From Ancylobacter moscoviensis (GTDB taxonomy: Bacteria; Pseudomonadota; Alphaproteobacteria; Rhizobiales; Xanthobacteraceae): 64,000 nt of DNA. Shown here piece by piece: positions 18,450 through 27,341 of this stretch. The number at the start of each line of letters is the position of its first letter. Position 1 is the first letter of the stretch. The position numbers and the translations under genes are program-made. The DNA lies in assembly GCF_007559435.1 (NCBI RefSeq), contig NZ_VMBP01000002.1, forward strand, positions 744,001 to 808,000, written 5' to 3'. The notes under the pieces are model-generated. The model saw only the letters and a list, made by a program, of their open reading frames with translations, made no database searches and was not told the origin of the DNA.

Positions 18450-19193
18450 CTAGAACGGCATGTAGACGGACAGAGTCCCGTACATGCCGTCGTCGCTGTC
18501 GCTGCTCCACCGCCATCCCCCGGCGGCGCGCAGCTCGCGGCCGGAGAACGGGACGGCGAGGAAGGCGCCGACGCGGACGCTCTCGTCCAGCCAGTCGGTG
18601 GTCGCGCCGGTCTCGACGCCGATATCCAGCCATTCCATTGCCCGCCAGCCGGCAGTCGCGCGGCCGGAGACGGTCTCGTCGGCGGTGGAGCCGCCGAGCG
18701 CGGCCGTCAGGGTCCAGCGCTCGTCCAGCCGGTAGAACCATTCGGCCACGAATTTCGCGCCGACCTGGGTGCCCTGGTCGCGGTTGCCGGGGTCGGGTTT
18801 GTCGAGCTGGTTGTCGACGACGTTCACGCCGCCATAGAGGGCGAGAGCATGGGCCCCGCGAAGGAACTGCCAGCCGACGAGCAGTTCGGCCTCCAGCTTG
18901 TTGCCGATGTTCCAGCCGCCCGCCACGGCCTGTGTGCGGTAGCGATAGCGCCCGCCGCCGGTCTGGGTGCGCAGGCGCAGCCCTTCCTTGTCCATCGGCG
19001 CGAAGGGTGCCCACGCCATGCCGCCCCAGCCATAGGCATTGTCGCGGGCGACATCCATGCCGGAGTAGAAGTACAGCCGGTCTTCGAGCGACGGCTCGGC
19101 CGGCTCGTCGGCGTCTGCGCCCGAACCGAGGCAGGTGACGACGGCCGTCGCGGCCAGAAGGCGCACGCGGATAGGCACTGGCGAAGGAAACAT
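18450..19193 (-). CDS. bcsS: Cellulose biosynthesis protein BcsS family (predicted outer-membrane beta-barrel)
   Basis: 247 aa. An N-terminal hydrophobic segment (residues 8-25) acts as signal peptide. The mature part has alternating polar/aromatic beta-strand patterning (YFYSGMDVARDNAYGWGGMAWAPF, LYGGVNVVDNQ, AKFVAEWFYRLDERWTLTAA) and terminates in SVYMPF, an aromatic C-terminus typical of outer-membrane barrels. I recognise it as BcsS-like, a family often linked with alphaproteobacterial cellulose operons. No bcsA/bcsB is nearby, so the symbol rests only on resemblance. Confidence 0.65.
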   Translation of the reverse strand: MFPSPVPIRVRLLAATAVVTCLGSGADADEPAEPSLEDRLYFYSGMDVARDNAYGWGGMAWAPFAPMDKEGLRLRTQTGGGRYRYRTQAVAGGWNIGNKLEAELLVGWQFLRGAHALALYGGVNVVDNQLDKPDPGNRDQGTQVGAKFVAEWFYRLDERWTLTAALGGSTADETVSGRATAGWRAMEWLDIGVETGATTDWLDESVRVGAFLAVPFSGRELRAAGGWRWSSDSDDGMYGTLSVYMPF

Positions 19194-19345
19194 CGCCGCG
19201 CTCGCGAAGGTGTGGATCGGTCAGGTTGTAACGACCTATGCGAGCACTGCACCGAAATACCTTCAATCAATCTCTGATTGCTGGTCTCGTATTGTGCTCG
19301 CGTCGGTATGGCGCGTTTTGTCGCAGGTGCGCTCGGCTGTGCGGC

Positions 19346-19807
19346 TCAGACCGGCGGGGCCGCCAGATGTTCCACCTTCACGTCCACCCGCTCGCAGATC
19401 AGGTCGGCGATCATCTGGCGGTGGCAGTGCTCGGGATGCCGTTCGAAGCAGAGCAGGCAGACCTTCCTGCCGGCCTTCACCAGTTCGGTCAGCTCGTCGA
19501 GCTGTTCCTGCGCGGTCGGGGTCGCGAGGTGGGCATCGTAGATGCGGCGCAACTCGTCGTAATGCCCGCTTCGCGCGGCCTGGCGGCCTTCGGCCGGCGT
19601 GCCGAGGCCGCGCAGGTGCAGATAGCCGATGTCCCGGCTCGCCACGCCGGCCGCCAGCAGGCTCTTCGAAAAGCCGGCACGGCGCGAGGCCGCGACCGCA
19701 CGCACATCCACCAGCAGCTCGACGCCGGCCGCGCTCAGCGTGTCGAGGACGGCGGAGGACGAGACCTGTTCGTAGCCGATGGTGAAAAGGGGAGGACGGG
19801 TGGCCAT
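19346..19807 (-). CDS. DUF488 domain-containing protein
   Basis: 153 aa from ATG 19807. Family hallmarks: TIGYEQVSSSAVLDTLSAAGVELLVDVRAVAASRR near the N-terminus and CLLCFERHPEHCHRQMIADLI near the C-terminus (conserved Cys, Glu, Cys-His-Arg). Molecular function is unknown. An in-frame start 21 codons upstream is possible but the family homology begins at the chosen start. It is divergent from the HerA-like ATPase gene. Confidence 0.8.
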   Translation of the reverse strand: MATRPPLFTIGYEQVSSSAVLDTLSAAGVELLVDVRAVAASRRAGFSKSLLAAGVASRDIGYLHLRGLGTPAEGRQAARSGHYDELRRIYDAHLATPTAQEQLDELTELVKAGRKVCLLCFERHPEHCHRQMIADLICERVDVKVEHLAAPPV

Positions 19808-19959
19808 GGCGGGAACATGAACCCGCCGCGTGCCCTTGTCGAGCGGCGCCGAATCTGTGGACTTCTCCATGTCAGGGCTCGCATGCGCGCCCTGCGTGCT
19901 AGGACCACACCTTCAGGCGGCGCCCATGGGGACGGTCGATCAGGGACACGTCATCGCAG

Positions 19960-21435
19960 ATGAAGATCGGTATCGAGCTCGGGAGCAGCAACGCGGGCCA
20001 GCCGGTGCGGCTCGATCTGGAAGAGCTCCTGTCCACGCGCCTTCTGGTGCAGGGCAATTCCGGCTCCGGCAAGTCGCATCTCCTGCGCCGGCTGCTGGAG
20101 CAGAGTGCTGGCCATGTGCAGCAGGCGATCATCGACCCGGAAGGCGATTTCGTCGGGCTGGCCGAGCGTTTCGGCCATGTCGTGATCGACGCCGAGCGCA
20201 CGGCCGGCGAGATCCAGCGCATCGCCAGCCGCATCCGGCGCCATCGCGCCTCGGTGGTGTTCAACCTCGAAGGGCTCGATGCGGACGCGCAGATGCGCTC
20301 GGCCGCCGCCTTCCTGAACGGCCTGTTCGACGCCGAGCGCGAATATTGGTTCCCCATGCTGGTCATCGTCGACGAGGCGCAGCTCTTCGCGCCGTCCGGT
20401 GCCGGCGAGATTTCCGACGAGGCGCGGCGCGTCTCCCTGTCGGCCATGACCAATCTCATGTGCCGCGGCCGCAAGCGCGGCCTTGCCGGCGTCATCGCCA
20501 CGCAGCGTCTGGCGAAGCTCGCCAAGAACGTCGCGGCGGAGGCGTCCAACTTTCTCATGGGCCGCACCTTCCTCGACATCGATATGGCGCGCGCCGCCGA
20601 TCTGCTCGGCATGGAGAAGCGGCAGGCGGAGAGCTTCCGCGACCTCAACACCGGTTCCTTCGTGGCGCTGGGCCCGGCGCTGTCGCGTCGGCCGCTGCCG
20701 GTGAAGATCGGCGTGGTGGAGACCGCCAGCCGCAACGGCCGGCCGGAGCTGATGCCGCCGCCCGAGCTCGGCATCGCTGAGCTGCAGGACCTCATCTTCG
20801 ACGACATCGGCAATGAGCCGCTGCCCGCCCCGCCGCTCCGCGCCGAGCCGCGCCCGACCGAGGCCATCATCGAGACGCTGGAGGACGCCCCGCCGCCCGA
20901 GCCGGTTCCGGTCGATCCCGAGGCGGCGGCCGCCTTCGATGCGGAGCGCGAGGCGCTGATCGAGGAGATCGTGCGCCAGTTCGTGGCCGATCCGGACGCT
21001 CCGTTCCGCTCGGCCGCTTCGCTCTACCCGGATTTCCTCGTGCACTGCCGGGTGCGTCGGGTCGGCTCCAAGGTGCCGGATCTCGCCGAGTTCACCCGTC
21101 GCCTTGCCATCGCCCGCGCCGGCCTCGATGCGCGGACGGAGGATGAGGGCTGGCAGCGCGCCGTCGAGCAGGCGTCAGGCCTGCCGGAGGAAATGCAGGG
21201 CGTGTTCCTGCTCCTCGCCCGCGCGGGCATGGACGGGGCGCCGTCGCCCGCCGACGAGGCGCTGGCACGGGCCTATGGCAGCCGGTCGCCCTCGCGCGGG
21301 CGCTGGCTGCTGACCTATATGGAGGAGCGCGGCCACCTCGTCTGCGAGGCCGATTTCCGCGGGCGCCGCGTGGTGCGCTTCCCCTCGCTGGGCTGGAAGA
21401 CAGCACCGGGCGATCCCAGGGCGCTGTCGGCTTAA
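19960..21435 (+). CDS. HerA/DUF87-type P-loop ATPase
   Basis: 491 aa. A helicase HerA-like core occupies residues 1-270: Walker A QGNSGSGKSH, Walker B MLVIVDEAQLF, and ATQRLAKLAKNVAAEASNFLMGRTF as the sensor/arginine region. A Pro/Glu-rich linker (about 270-320) leads to a C-terminal helical domain of about 170 residues that I do not recognise. HerA proteins translocate DNA, usually with the nuclease NurA; no nuclease gene is adjacent, and bacterial stand-alone members also occur in defence or uncharacterised roles. Confidence 0.8.
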   Translation: MKIGIELGSSNAGQPVRLDLEELLSTRLLVQGNSGSGKSHLLRRLLEQSAGHVQQAIIDPEGDFVGLAERFGHVVIDAERTAGEIQRIASRIRRHRASVVFNLEGLDADAQMRSAAAFLNGLFDAEREYWFPMLVIVDEAQLFAPSGAGEISDEARRVSLSAMTNLMCRGRKRGLAGVIATQRLAKLAKNVAAEASNFLMGRTFLDIDMARAADLLGMEKRQAESFRDLNTGSFVALGPALSRRPLPVKIGVVETASRNGRPELMPPPELGIAELQDLIFDDIGNEPLPAPPLRAEPRPTEAIIETLEDAPPPEPVPVDPEAAAAFDAEREALIEEIVRQFVADPDAPFRSAASLYPDFLVHCRVRRVGSKVPDLAEFTRRLAIARAGLDARTEDEGWQRAVEQASGLPEEMQGVFLLLARAGMDGAPSPADEALARAYGSRSPSRGRWLLTYMEERGHLVCEADFRGRRVVRFPSLGWKTAPGDPRALSA

Positions 21436-21464
21436 CCTGTCTGGCCCTGGCGTAGCGCATGTGA

Positions 21465-21490
21465 AAACGGGCCCGTCGCCGGGCCCGTTT
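21465..21490. terminator. Bidirectional terminator between the HerA-like gene and dctM
   Basis: AAACGGGCCC (21465-21474) and GGGCCCGTTT (21481-21490) form a perfect 10-bp stem with a 6-nt loop. The A/T ends give U-tracts on both strands, fitting the convergent genes it separates. Confidence 0.85.
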
Positions 21491-21517
21491 CCTTTCCTGC
21501 GCCCTTAGCGCGCGTCG

Positions 21518-22849
21518 TCAACCGCCGTACAGATAGTTCGGCAGCCAGAGCGCGAAGTCCGGCACCGTGTAGAGCAGCACCATCGCCAGAACGACGATGA
21601 AGATGAAGGGCATCACGCCGGAGAAAATCTCGTCGATGGAGACATGCTTCGGTGCCACGCCTTTCAAGTAGAAAGGTGCCATCGCCACGGGTGGCGACAG
21701 GAACGAGGTCTGCAGGTTCAGCGCTACCAGCACCCCGAAGAAGATCGGGTCGATGCCGAAATGGTCGAGCAGCGGCAGGAAGATGGGCAGGAAGATCACG
21801 ATGATCTCCGTCCATTCCAGCGGCCAGCCCAGCACGAAGATGATCACCTGGGTGAGGATCAGGAAGCCGATCGGCCCCAGATTCAGCCCCATGATGAACT
21901 CTTCGACCACGCGCTGGCCGCCGAGCAGGGCGAAGACGGCGGAGAACACCGCCGAGCCCACGAACAGCCAGCACACCATCGCCGAGGCGCGCGCGGTGAG
22001 GAACACCGAGTCCTTCAGCTTTTCGAGGCTGAAGGTGCGGTAGGCCAGCGCCAGGATGATGGCGCCGAAGGCGCCGATGGCGGCCGCCTCCGAAGGCGTC
22101 GCGAGGCCGAAGATGATGCAGCCGAGCACCGCGACGATCAGCGCCACCAGAGGCAGGAACGAGGTCAGCAGCGCCCAGGCGATGGTCAGGGCCGGGACGT
22201 TGCGCTCCGCCGCCGGAAGCTTGGGCGCCAGCGCCGGGTTAATCATCACCCGGATGATCACGTACGCGATGTACATGCCCGCCAATGCGATGCCCGGGAT
22301 GAAGGCGGCGGCATAGAGCTTCACCACCGAGACGCCGGCCGTGGCACCGTAGAGGATGAGCATCACGCTGGGGGGGATGAGGATGCCCAGGCAGCCGCCG
22401 GCGCAGACGACGCCCGAGGCGATACGCGTGTCGTAGCCGGCGCGCAGCATGGCCGGGAAGGCGAGCAGCCCCATCAGCGTGACCACCGCGCCGACGATGC
22501 CGGTCGCCGTGGCGAACAGGGCGCAGGTGATCAGCGTCGCGACGGCGAGCGAGCCGGGGATCCAGCCCGCGGCGAGCTGGATGGAGCGGAACAGCCGGTC
22601 GAGGATGTTCGCGCGCTCGATCACATATCCCATGAACAGGAACAGCGGGATCGAGATCAGCACGTCGTTGGCCATCACCGAATAGGTGCGCTGGACGAAA
22701 AGCTGGAAGATGCTGTCGCCTTGCGTGAAGTAGCCGAAGCCGACACCCAGAGCCATCAGCGTGAAGGCGATGGGGAAGCCGAGCATCAGGAAGATCAGGA
22801 ACAGCACCAGCATCAGGATGCCGAGGGCGGGATCGGAGAGAAACATCAC
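21518..22849 (-). CDS. dctM: TRAP transporter large permease (DctM)
   Basis: 443 aa with about 12 hydrophobic spans. Shows the DctM markers FLFMGYVIERANILDRLF, SGVVCAGGCLGILIPPSVMLILYG and LNLQTSFLSPPVAMAPFYLKGVAP. The ATG overlaps the dctQ stop by four bases (ATGA). The large subunit carries out Na+-driven symport of a substrate delivered by DctP. Confidence 0.92.
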   Translation of the reverse strand: MMFLSDPALGILMLVLFLIFLMLGFPIAFTLMALGVGFGYFTQGDSIFQLFVQRTYSVMANDVLISIPLFLFMGYVIERANILDRLFRSIQLAAGWIPGSLAVATLITCALFATATGIVGAVVTLMGLLAFPAMLRAGYDTRIASGVVCAGGCLGILIPPSVMLILYGATAGVSVVKLYAAAFIPGIALAGMYIAYVIIRVMINPALAPKLPAAERNVPALTIAWALLTSFLPLVALIVAVLGCIIFGLATPSEAAAIGAFGAIILALAYRTFSLEKLKDSVFLTARASAMVCWLFVGSAVFSAVFALLGGQRVVEEFIMGLNLGPIGFLILTQVIIFVLGWPLEWTEIIVIFLPIFLPLLDHFGIDPIFFGVLVALNLQTSFLSPPVAMAPFYLKGVAPKHVSIDEIFSGVMPFIFIVVLAMVLLYTVPDFALWLPNYLYGG

Positions 22850-23472
22850 AGGGACCCTCGGGTGGTGGAGTCACGCTCGATCACGTTGAGCGCTTCTTCG
22901 GGATTGTCCTTGGTGGCCGCCTCCTCGAGGATGATCTTCTCCATCTCCTCGACGTCGTGCAGGCGCTGTGGCCAATCGCCGGTGCGGATGCAGATGAGGC
23001 AGCGCACGACCTCGACCACGCCTTGCAGCAGCAGCATCACGCCGGTGATCGGGATGAGCGCCTTGAAGGGCCAGATCACCGGTCCCTCGGGGCTGAAGGA
23101 GGAGTGCTCGTTGAGCAGATAGGAGAGGTAGAAGTAGTTCCACCCCGAATAGATCAGCGCCAGGATGCCCGGGAAAAAGAAGAGGAAATAAAGAACCAGA
23201 TCGATCTTCGCCTGGGTGGCGGGCGCCCATTTCCGGTAGATGAAGTCACCCCGTACATGGCCGTTGCGCGACAGCGTGTAGGCGCCGGCCATCATGAACA
23301 GCCCGCCATACAGCATCAGGCTGACGTCGTAGGCCCAGGTGGTGGGGTCGTGCAGGACGTAGCGGCGGAACACCTCGTAGGTGATCGCCAGCATAAGAAG
23401 GACGATGCACCAGGCGAACAGCTTGCCGATGAAAGCGTTCAGCCGGTCAACGCCGAGAAGGATGGATTGCAT
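22846..23472 (-). CDS. dctQ: TRAP transporter small permease (DctQ)
   Basis: 208 aa from ATG 23472, about four membrane spans. WCIVLLMLAITYEVFRRYVLHDPTTWAYDVS and the LYGGLFMMAGAYTLSRNGHVRGDFIY block are characteristic of DctQ. It has a longer acidic C-terminal tail than typical. Upstream, 180 bp and a GC-rich stem-loop separate it from dctP. Confidence 0.88.
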   Translation of the reverse strand: MQSILLGVDRLNAFIGKLFAWCIVLLMLAITYEVFRRYVLHDPTTWAYDVSLMLYGGLFMMAGAYTLSRNGHVRGDFIYRKWAPATQAKIDLVLYFLFFFPGILALIYSGWNYFYLSYLLNEHSSFSPEGPVIWPFKALIPITGVMLLLQGVVEVVRCLICIRTGDWPQRLHDVEEMEKIILEEAATKDNPEEALNVIERDSTTRGSL

Positions 23473-23612
23473 GGGGTGGCCTCGTGGCGACGGCCTTCGA
23501 CGGCTCTCGCAAGGGCCGTCTCCTGGCGCAGGCGCATGCCGGCAGGGCACCCTGCGACGCGGCGCGCGCGTCCTCCGATGCGAAGCCGATGATGACGCGA
23601 TGAAAGCCCGAA

Positions 23613-23640
23613 CGCCCCCCTCCGGGTTCGGAGAGGGGCG
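23613..23640 (-). repeat. GC-rich stem-loop between dctP and dctQ
   Basis: CGCCCCCCTCCG and CGGAGAGGGGCG (23613-23640) pair with one mismatch around GGTT, followed on the minus strand by a short T-containing stretch. Such stems between binding protein and permease genes commonly allow more binding protein than permease to be made. Confidence 0.55.
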
Positions 23641-23654
23641 CGCCGCATGGCGGG

Positions 23655-24794
23655 TCAGGCCGTCTTGAAGAAGTGGTCGTAGGCGAACTTGGAGTCCGGC
23701 TCATATTCGAGCCGGAAGCCGACGATGCGCTTCGCCCAGTCCTTCTGGCTGTCGATGACCTTCTTGAAGACCGGGTCGGCCGAGAGGTTGGCGATTACGG
23801 CATCCCAGGCCTTGAGCTGAGTTTCGAGCACCGGCTTGGGGGTCGGCATCACCTTCACGCCGCGCGCCTTGATCGCTTCGAGGTCCTTCGAATAGCGGTC
23901 CTGCGCCTTCCACATCATGGTGGAGGAGGTGGCGTCGGCCGCGCCGCGCAGGATTTCCTGCACATCCTTCGGCAGGCCCTCGAACTTGGTCTTGTTGAAC
24001 AGGATCTCGAAGCATTCGAGCGCCTGATGGTAGCTCTGGATCATGTAGACCTTGGCCACGTCCGGGAAGCCGAGCACGAGGTCGGAGGACGGGTTGTTGA
24101 ACTCGGCGCCGTCCAGCAGGCCGCGGTCGATGGCGGGCACGATCTCGCCGCCGGGCACGATGGTCACGGCCGCGCCGATCTCCTTGAAGAGGTCCGCTCC
24201 GAGGCCGACGGTGCGGTACTTCATGCCCTTCATGTCGTCGGCGGTGGTGATTTCCTTCTTGAACCAGCCGAGCGGCTGGCTGGGCATCGGCCCTGTCAGC
24301 ATGCCCACGACGTTGAGCTTCAGCGTGTTCTGGACGAGGTCGTCATAGAGCTCCTGGCCGCCGCCATAGCGGATCCAGCCGAGCAGCTCGTCGGCGTCCC
24401 AGCCGAAGGCCGGCGCGGTGCCGAACAGCGAGAACGCCTTGTTCTTGCCGTACCAATAGGCGGCGACGCCGTGGCCGCCGTCGAGGATGCCCGAGGATAC
24501 CGCGTCGAGCATCTGGAAGGCGGGCACCACCGAGCCGGCCGGCAGAAGCTCGAGCTCGACGCGCCCGCCGGTCATGGAGTTGACGCGCTTCACATAGTCG
24601 CCGGCGAATTCGTGGAAGATGTCCTTGTTCGGCCAGGTCGACTGGAATTTCAGCTTGATGGGTGCCTGTGCGTGCACGGCCGGAGCGGCGACGACGGTCG
24701 CGCCGGCGGCGGCAGCAGCGGTGGCGATGAAGCGGCGTCGGCTGGTGCGGACGTCGTGACGCGCGTCCACACTCTTCCCTGACGTTTCGGTCAT
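23655..24794 (-). CDS. dctP: TRAP transporter substrate-binding protein (DctP/TakP-like)
   Basis: 379 aa. The N-terminus has a twin-arginine-type signal (TSRRRFIATAAAAAG, residues 18-32) followed by AVHAQAP, so export may be via Tat. The mature protein begins IKLKFQSTWPNKDIFHEFAGDYVKRVNSMTGGRVELELLPAG, typical of DctP proteins, and the GRDRGLLDGAEFNNP-like segment (AIDRGLLDGAEFNNPSSD) resembles the TakP group that binds 2-oxo acids. Ligand assignment is inference. Head gene of dctP-dctQ-dctM. Confidence 0.85.
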   Translation of the reverse strand: MTETSGKSVDARHDVRTSRRRFIATAAAAAGATVVAAPAVHAQAPIKLKFQSTWPNKDIFHEFAGDYVKRVNSMTGGRVELELLPAGSVVPAFQMLDAVSSGILDGGHGVAAYWYGKNKAFSLFGTAPAFGWDADELLGWIRYGGGQELYDDLVQNTLKLNVVGMLTGPMPSQPLGWFKKEITTADDMKGMKYRTVGLGADLFKEIGAAVTIVPGGEIVPAIDRGLLDGAEFNNPSSDLVLGFPDVAKVYMIQSYHQALECFEILFNKTKFEGLPKDVQEILRGAADATSSTMMWKAQDRYSKDLEAIKARGVKVMPTPKPVLETQLKAWDAVIANLSADPVFKKVIDSQKDWAKRIVGFRLEYEPDSKFAYDHFFKTA

Positions 24795-24982
24795 GGGCGG
24801 TTCCTCCTATGGCGTTTCCTCTGCGGGTCATGCCCGCCGGGCGGCGATTGATCGCCTTGTCCCGATGACGCAAGGAGACGATGCCGAAACGTCAAGCGCA
24901 AGCCCAAATTCGCGCCTTTACGGCAAAATGCATCCTACCAAAGTCGAAAGGAATGACACATCTGCGGCACGCGCCGGTGATT

Positions 24983-25000
24983 TTGTCATCCGCCTGTCAT
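24983..25000 (+). promoter_or_regulatory. Pho box upstream of the phytase-like gene
   Basis: TTGTCAT-CCGC-CTGTCAT: two 7-bp half-sites with the canonical 4-bp spacer. The second half matches the PhoB consensus CTGTCAT perfectly, the first at 6 of 7 positions. It is 61 bp upstream of the ATG at 25062 and oriented toward that gene. The remaining part of the dctP/phytase intergenic region (24795-25061) shows no other convincing element. Confidence 0.7.
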
Positions 25001-25061
25001 TCAGGCGGATTTGAACGGCGTCGATGCGGGCCTCCGCCCGTTGCCCAGAGAGGGATCTTCC

Positions 25062-27278
25062 ATGCGTGCGACTCTTCTTGCCGGCGTGTCGGCGGCGGTC
25101 TTCGGTCTTGCTGTCTCCACGGCCTCGGCCGAGGCCCCTGACGCGGCCTTCAACCGCATCTCGACTTTCAACGTGGTGGCGAACCTGCCCGCCGGCGCCG
25201 ACCCGGCCAAGTCGACCGCCGCTGAGATCATCACCTTCACCGAGGACGGCCGGACGCTGATCTACAGCGACAGCCCCGGCAAGCGCATCGGCTTCATCGA
25301 CATCACCGATCCGGCGATGCCGAAGCCGGCGGGCGTCGTCGCCCTCGACGGCGAGCCGACCACCACCGTGGTGATCGGCAGCAAGGCCTATGTCGGGGTG
25401 AATACCTCGGAATCGAAAGCCAATCCTTCTGGCCATCTCGCCGTGGTCGACATCGCCTCCCGCAAGGTCGAGGACAAGATCGATCTGGGCGGCCAGCCCG
25501 ATTCCGTGACCAAGAGCCCGGACGGCAGCTATCTCGCCATCGCTATCGAGAACGAGCGCGACGAGGAAGTGAACGACGGCGCCATTCCGCAGTCTCCGCC
25601 GGGTAACCTGACCTATTTCGAGGTGAAGAACGGCCGCGTCGTCGACGAGTCCAAGAAGGTGGTGGACCTGACCGGCCTCGCTGCCGTCGCGCCGGAGGAT
25701 CCGGAGCCGGAATATGTCGACATCAACGCCCGCAACGAGGTGGTCGTTACGCTTCAGGAGAACAACCACGTCGTGGTGGTCGATCTGCCGACCGGCAAGG
25801 TGACCTCGCATTTCTCCGCCGGCACCGTGGACCTCGACAAGATCGACACCAAGAAGGACAAGGTGATCGACCTGTCCGGCTCGCTGAAGGCGGTGCCCCG
25901 CGAGCCCGATACCGTGCAGTGGCTCGACGAGGACCGCTTCGTCATCGCCAATGAGGGCGACTGGAAGGGCGGCTCGCGCGGCTTCAGCATCTTCGACAAG
26001 ACCGGCAAGCTGCTGTTCGAGAGCGGCGCGGCGCCCGAGCATCTCGCCGTCCGGCTCGGCCACTATCCCGACAAGCGCAACAAGAAGGGCATCGAGATGG
26101 AGGGCGCGGAAGTCGCGACCTTCGCCGGTGAGCGCCTGATCTTCGTCGCCTCGGAGCGCGGTTCGCTGGTCTTCGTCTATCGCGACAAGGGCGGTGCCGA
26201 GGCGCCGGAGTTCCTGCAGGTACTGCCGGGCGGCGTGGGACCTGAGGGCCTGATCGCCATTCCGGCCCGCGACCTGTTTGTCACCGCCTCGGAGACCGAT
26301 CTGCGCGAGGATGGCGGCATCGGTTCGGTCGTCACCGTCTATCAGCGTCAACCCGGCGCGAAGCCGGCCTATCCGACGATCCTTTCCGCCGACGGGGCGG
26401 ACGGGCTGCCGATCTGGTGGTCGGCCCTGTCGGGCTTCGCCGCCGATCCGAAGACGCCGGGCAAGCTCTACGCCGTCACCGACAGCGCTTATGCCCAGGC
26501 GCGCATCCTGACCGTCGACGCCACGGCGCTGCCGGCGAAGATCGTCGCCGCGACCGTGCTCACCAAGGGTGGCGAGCCGGCCAAGGACCTCGATCTCGAA
26601 GGGATTGCCGTGCGTCCGGAAGGCGGCTTCTGGGTGGTGTCGGAAGGCAACCCCGAGAAGAAGGAGAAGCCCACGCAGAACCTGCTGCTGCGTGTCGACG
26701 CCGACGGGACGGTCGCGGAGGAGATTACTCTCCCGGAAGCGCTGGCCGGGCAGGCGACCCGCTTCGGCTTCGAGGGCGTGGCGGTGACCGGTTCGGGCGC
26801 CGACGAGACCGTATGGATCGCCGTCCAGCGCGAGTGGAAGGACGATCCCAAGGGCTTCGTGAAGCTTCTCGCCTACAAGCCGGCGGCGAAGAGCTGGAGC
26901 TACGTGCGCTACCCGCTCGACACAGTTGCCAAGGGCTGGGTCGGCCTGTCCGAGCTCACGCCCTACAAGGACGGCTTCATTGCTATCGAGCGCGACAACC
27001 AGATCGGAGTGGACGCGAAGATCAAGAAGTTGACTTTCGTCTCGCTGAAGGGCGTGACGCCGGCGCCGCTGGGCAGCGAGGCGCAGCCGCCGGTCCTTTC
27101 CAAGAGCAAGGTGAAGGACCTGCTGCCGCTGCTTCAGGCGCCGAAGGGCTATGTGCTCGACAAGGTGGAGAGCTTCGCCATCGACGCCGCCGGCAACGCC
27201 TTCATCGTCACCGACAATGACGGTGTGGACGGCTCCTCCGGCGAGACGCAGTTCATCCCGCTCGGCAAGCTGGACTGA
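25062..27278 (+). CDS. Secreted esterase-like/phytase-family beta-propeller protein
   Basis: 738 aa from ATG 25062, with AGAGAGGGA upstream. Signal peptide residues 1-23 (ends STASA). The N-terminal half looks like a beta-propeller surface protein (GKRIGFIDITDPAMPKPAGVVALDGEPTTTVV; PDSVTKSPDGSYLAIAIENERD). The C-terminal third (from about residue 440) matches the esterase-like activity of phytase domain: LDLEGIAVRPEGGFWVVSEGNP, RFGFEGVAV, FIAIERDNQIG and VESFAIDAAGNAFIVTDNDG. Predicted periplasmic or extracellular phosphoesterase. Together with the Pho box this suggests organic-phosphate scavenging. The substrate has not been shown. Confidence 0.82.
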   Translation: MRATLLAGVSAAVFGLAVSTASAEAPDAAFNRISTFNVVANLPAGADPAKSTAAEIITFTEDGRTLIYSDSPGKRIGFIDITDPAMPKPAGVVALDGEPTTTVVIGSKAYVGVNTSESKANPSGHLAVVDIASRKVEDKIDLGGQPDSVTKSPDGSYLAIAIENERDEEVNDGAIPQSPPGNLTYFEVKNGRVVDESKKVVDLTGLAAVAPEDPEPEYVDINARNEVVVTLQENNHVVVVDLPTGKVTSHFSAGTVDLDKIDTKKDKVIDLSGSLKAVPREPDTVQWLDEDRFVIANEGDWKGGSRGFSIFDKTGKLLFESGAAPEHLAVRLGHYPDKRNKKGIEMEGAEVATFAGERLIFVASERGSLVFVYRDKGGAEAPEFLQVLPGGVGPEGLIAIPARDLFVTASETDLREDGGIGSVVTVYQRQPGAKPAYPTILSADGADGLPIWWSALSGFAADPKTPGKLYAVTDSAYAQARILTVDATALPAKIVAATVLTKGGEPAKDLDLEGIAVRPEGGFWVVSEGNPEKKEKPTQNLLLRVDADGTVAEEITLPEALAGQATRFGFEGVAVTGSGADETVWIAVQREWKDDPKGFVKLLAYKPAAKSWSYVRYPLDTVAKGWVGLSELTPYKDGFIAIERDNQIGVDAKIKKLTFVSLKGVTPAPLGSEAQPPVLSKSKVKDLLPLLQAPKGYVLDKVESFAIDAAGNAFIVTDNDGVDGSSGETQFIPLGKLD

Positions 27279-27293
27279 GTAGCGCAACAAGTG

Positions 27294-27319
27294 AAGCGGG
27301 CGTTTCAGGGCGCTCGCTT
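27294..27319. terminator. Possible bidirectional terminator
   Basis: AAGCGGGCG (27294-27302) pairs with CGCTCGCTT (27311-27319) with one wobble, between the convergent phytase-like and XRE-cupin genes. No strong T-run. Confidence 0.4.
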
Positions 27320-27341
27320 ACGCTTTGAAATTACTAGGTTT

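Noticed and set aside
24918-27290. A 790-codon open frame on the minus strand opposite the phytase-like gene
   Set aside because: It mirrors the codons of the plus-strand gene; its translation is low-complexity, His/Arg/Gly/Asp-rich without domain features, while the plus frame has a signal peptide and recognisable domains.
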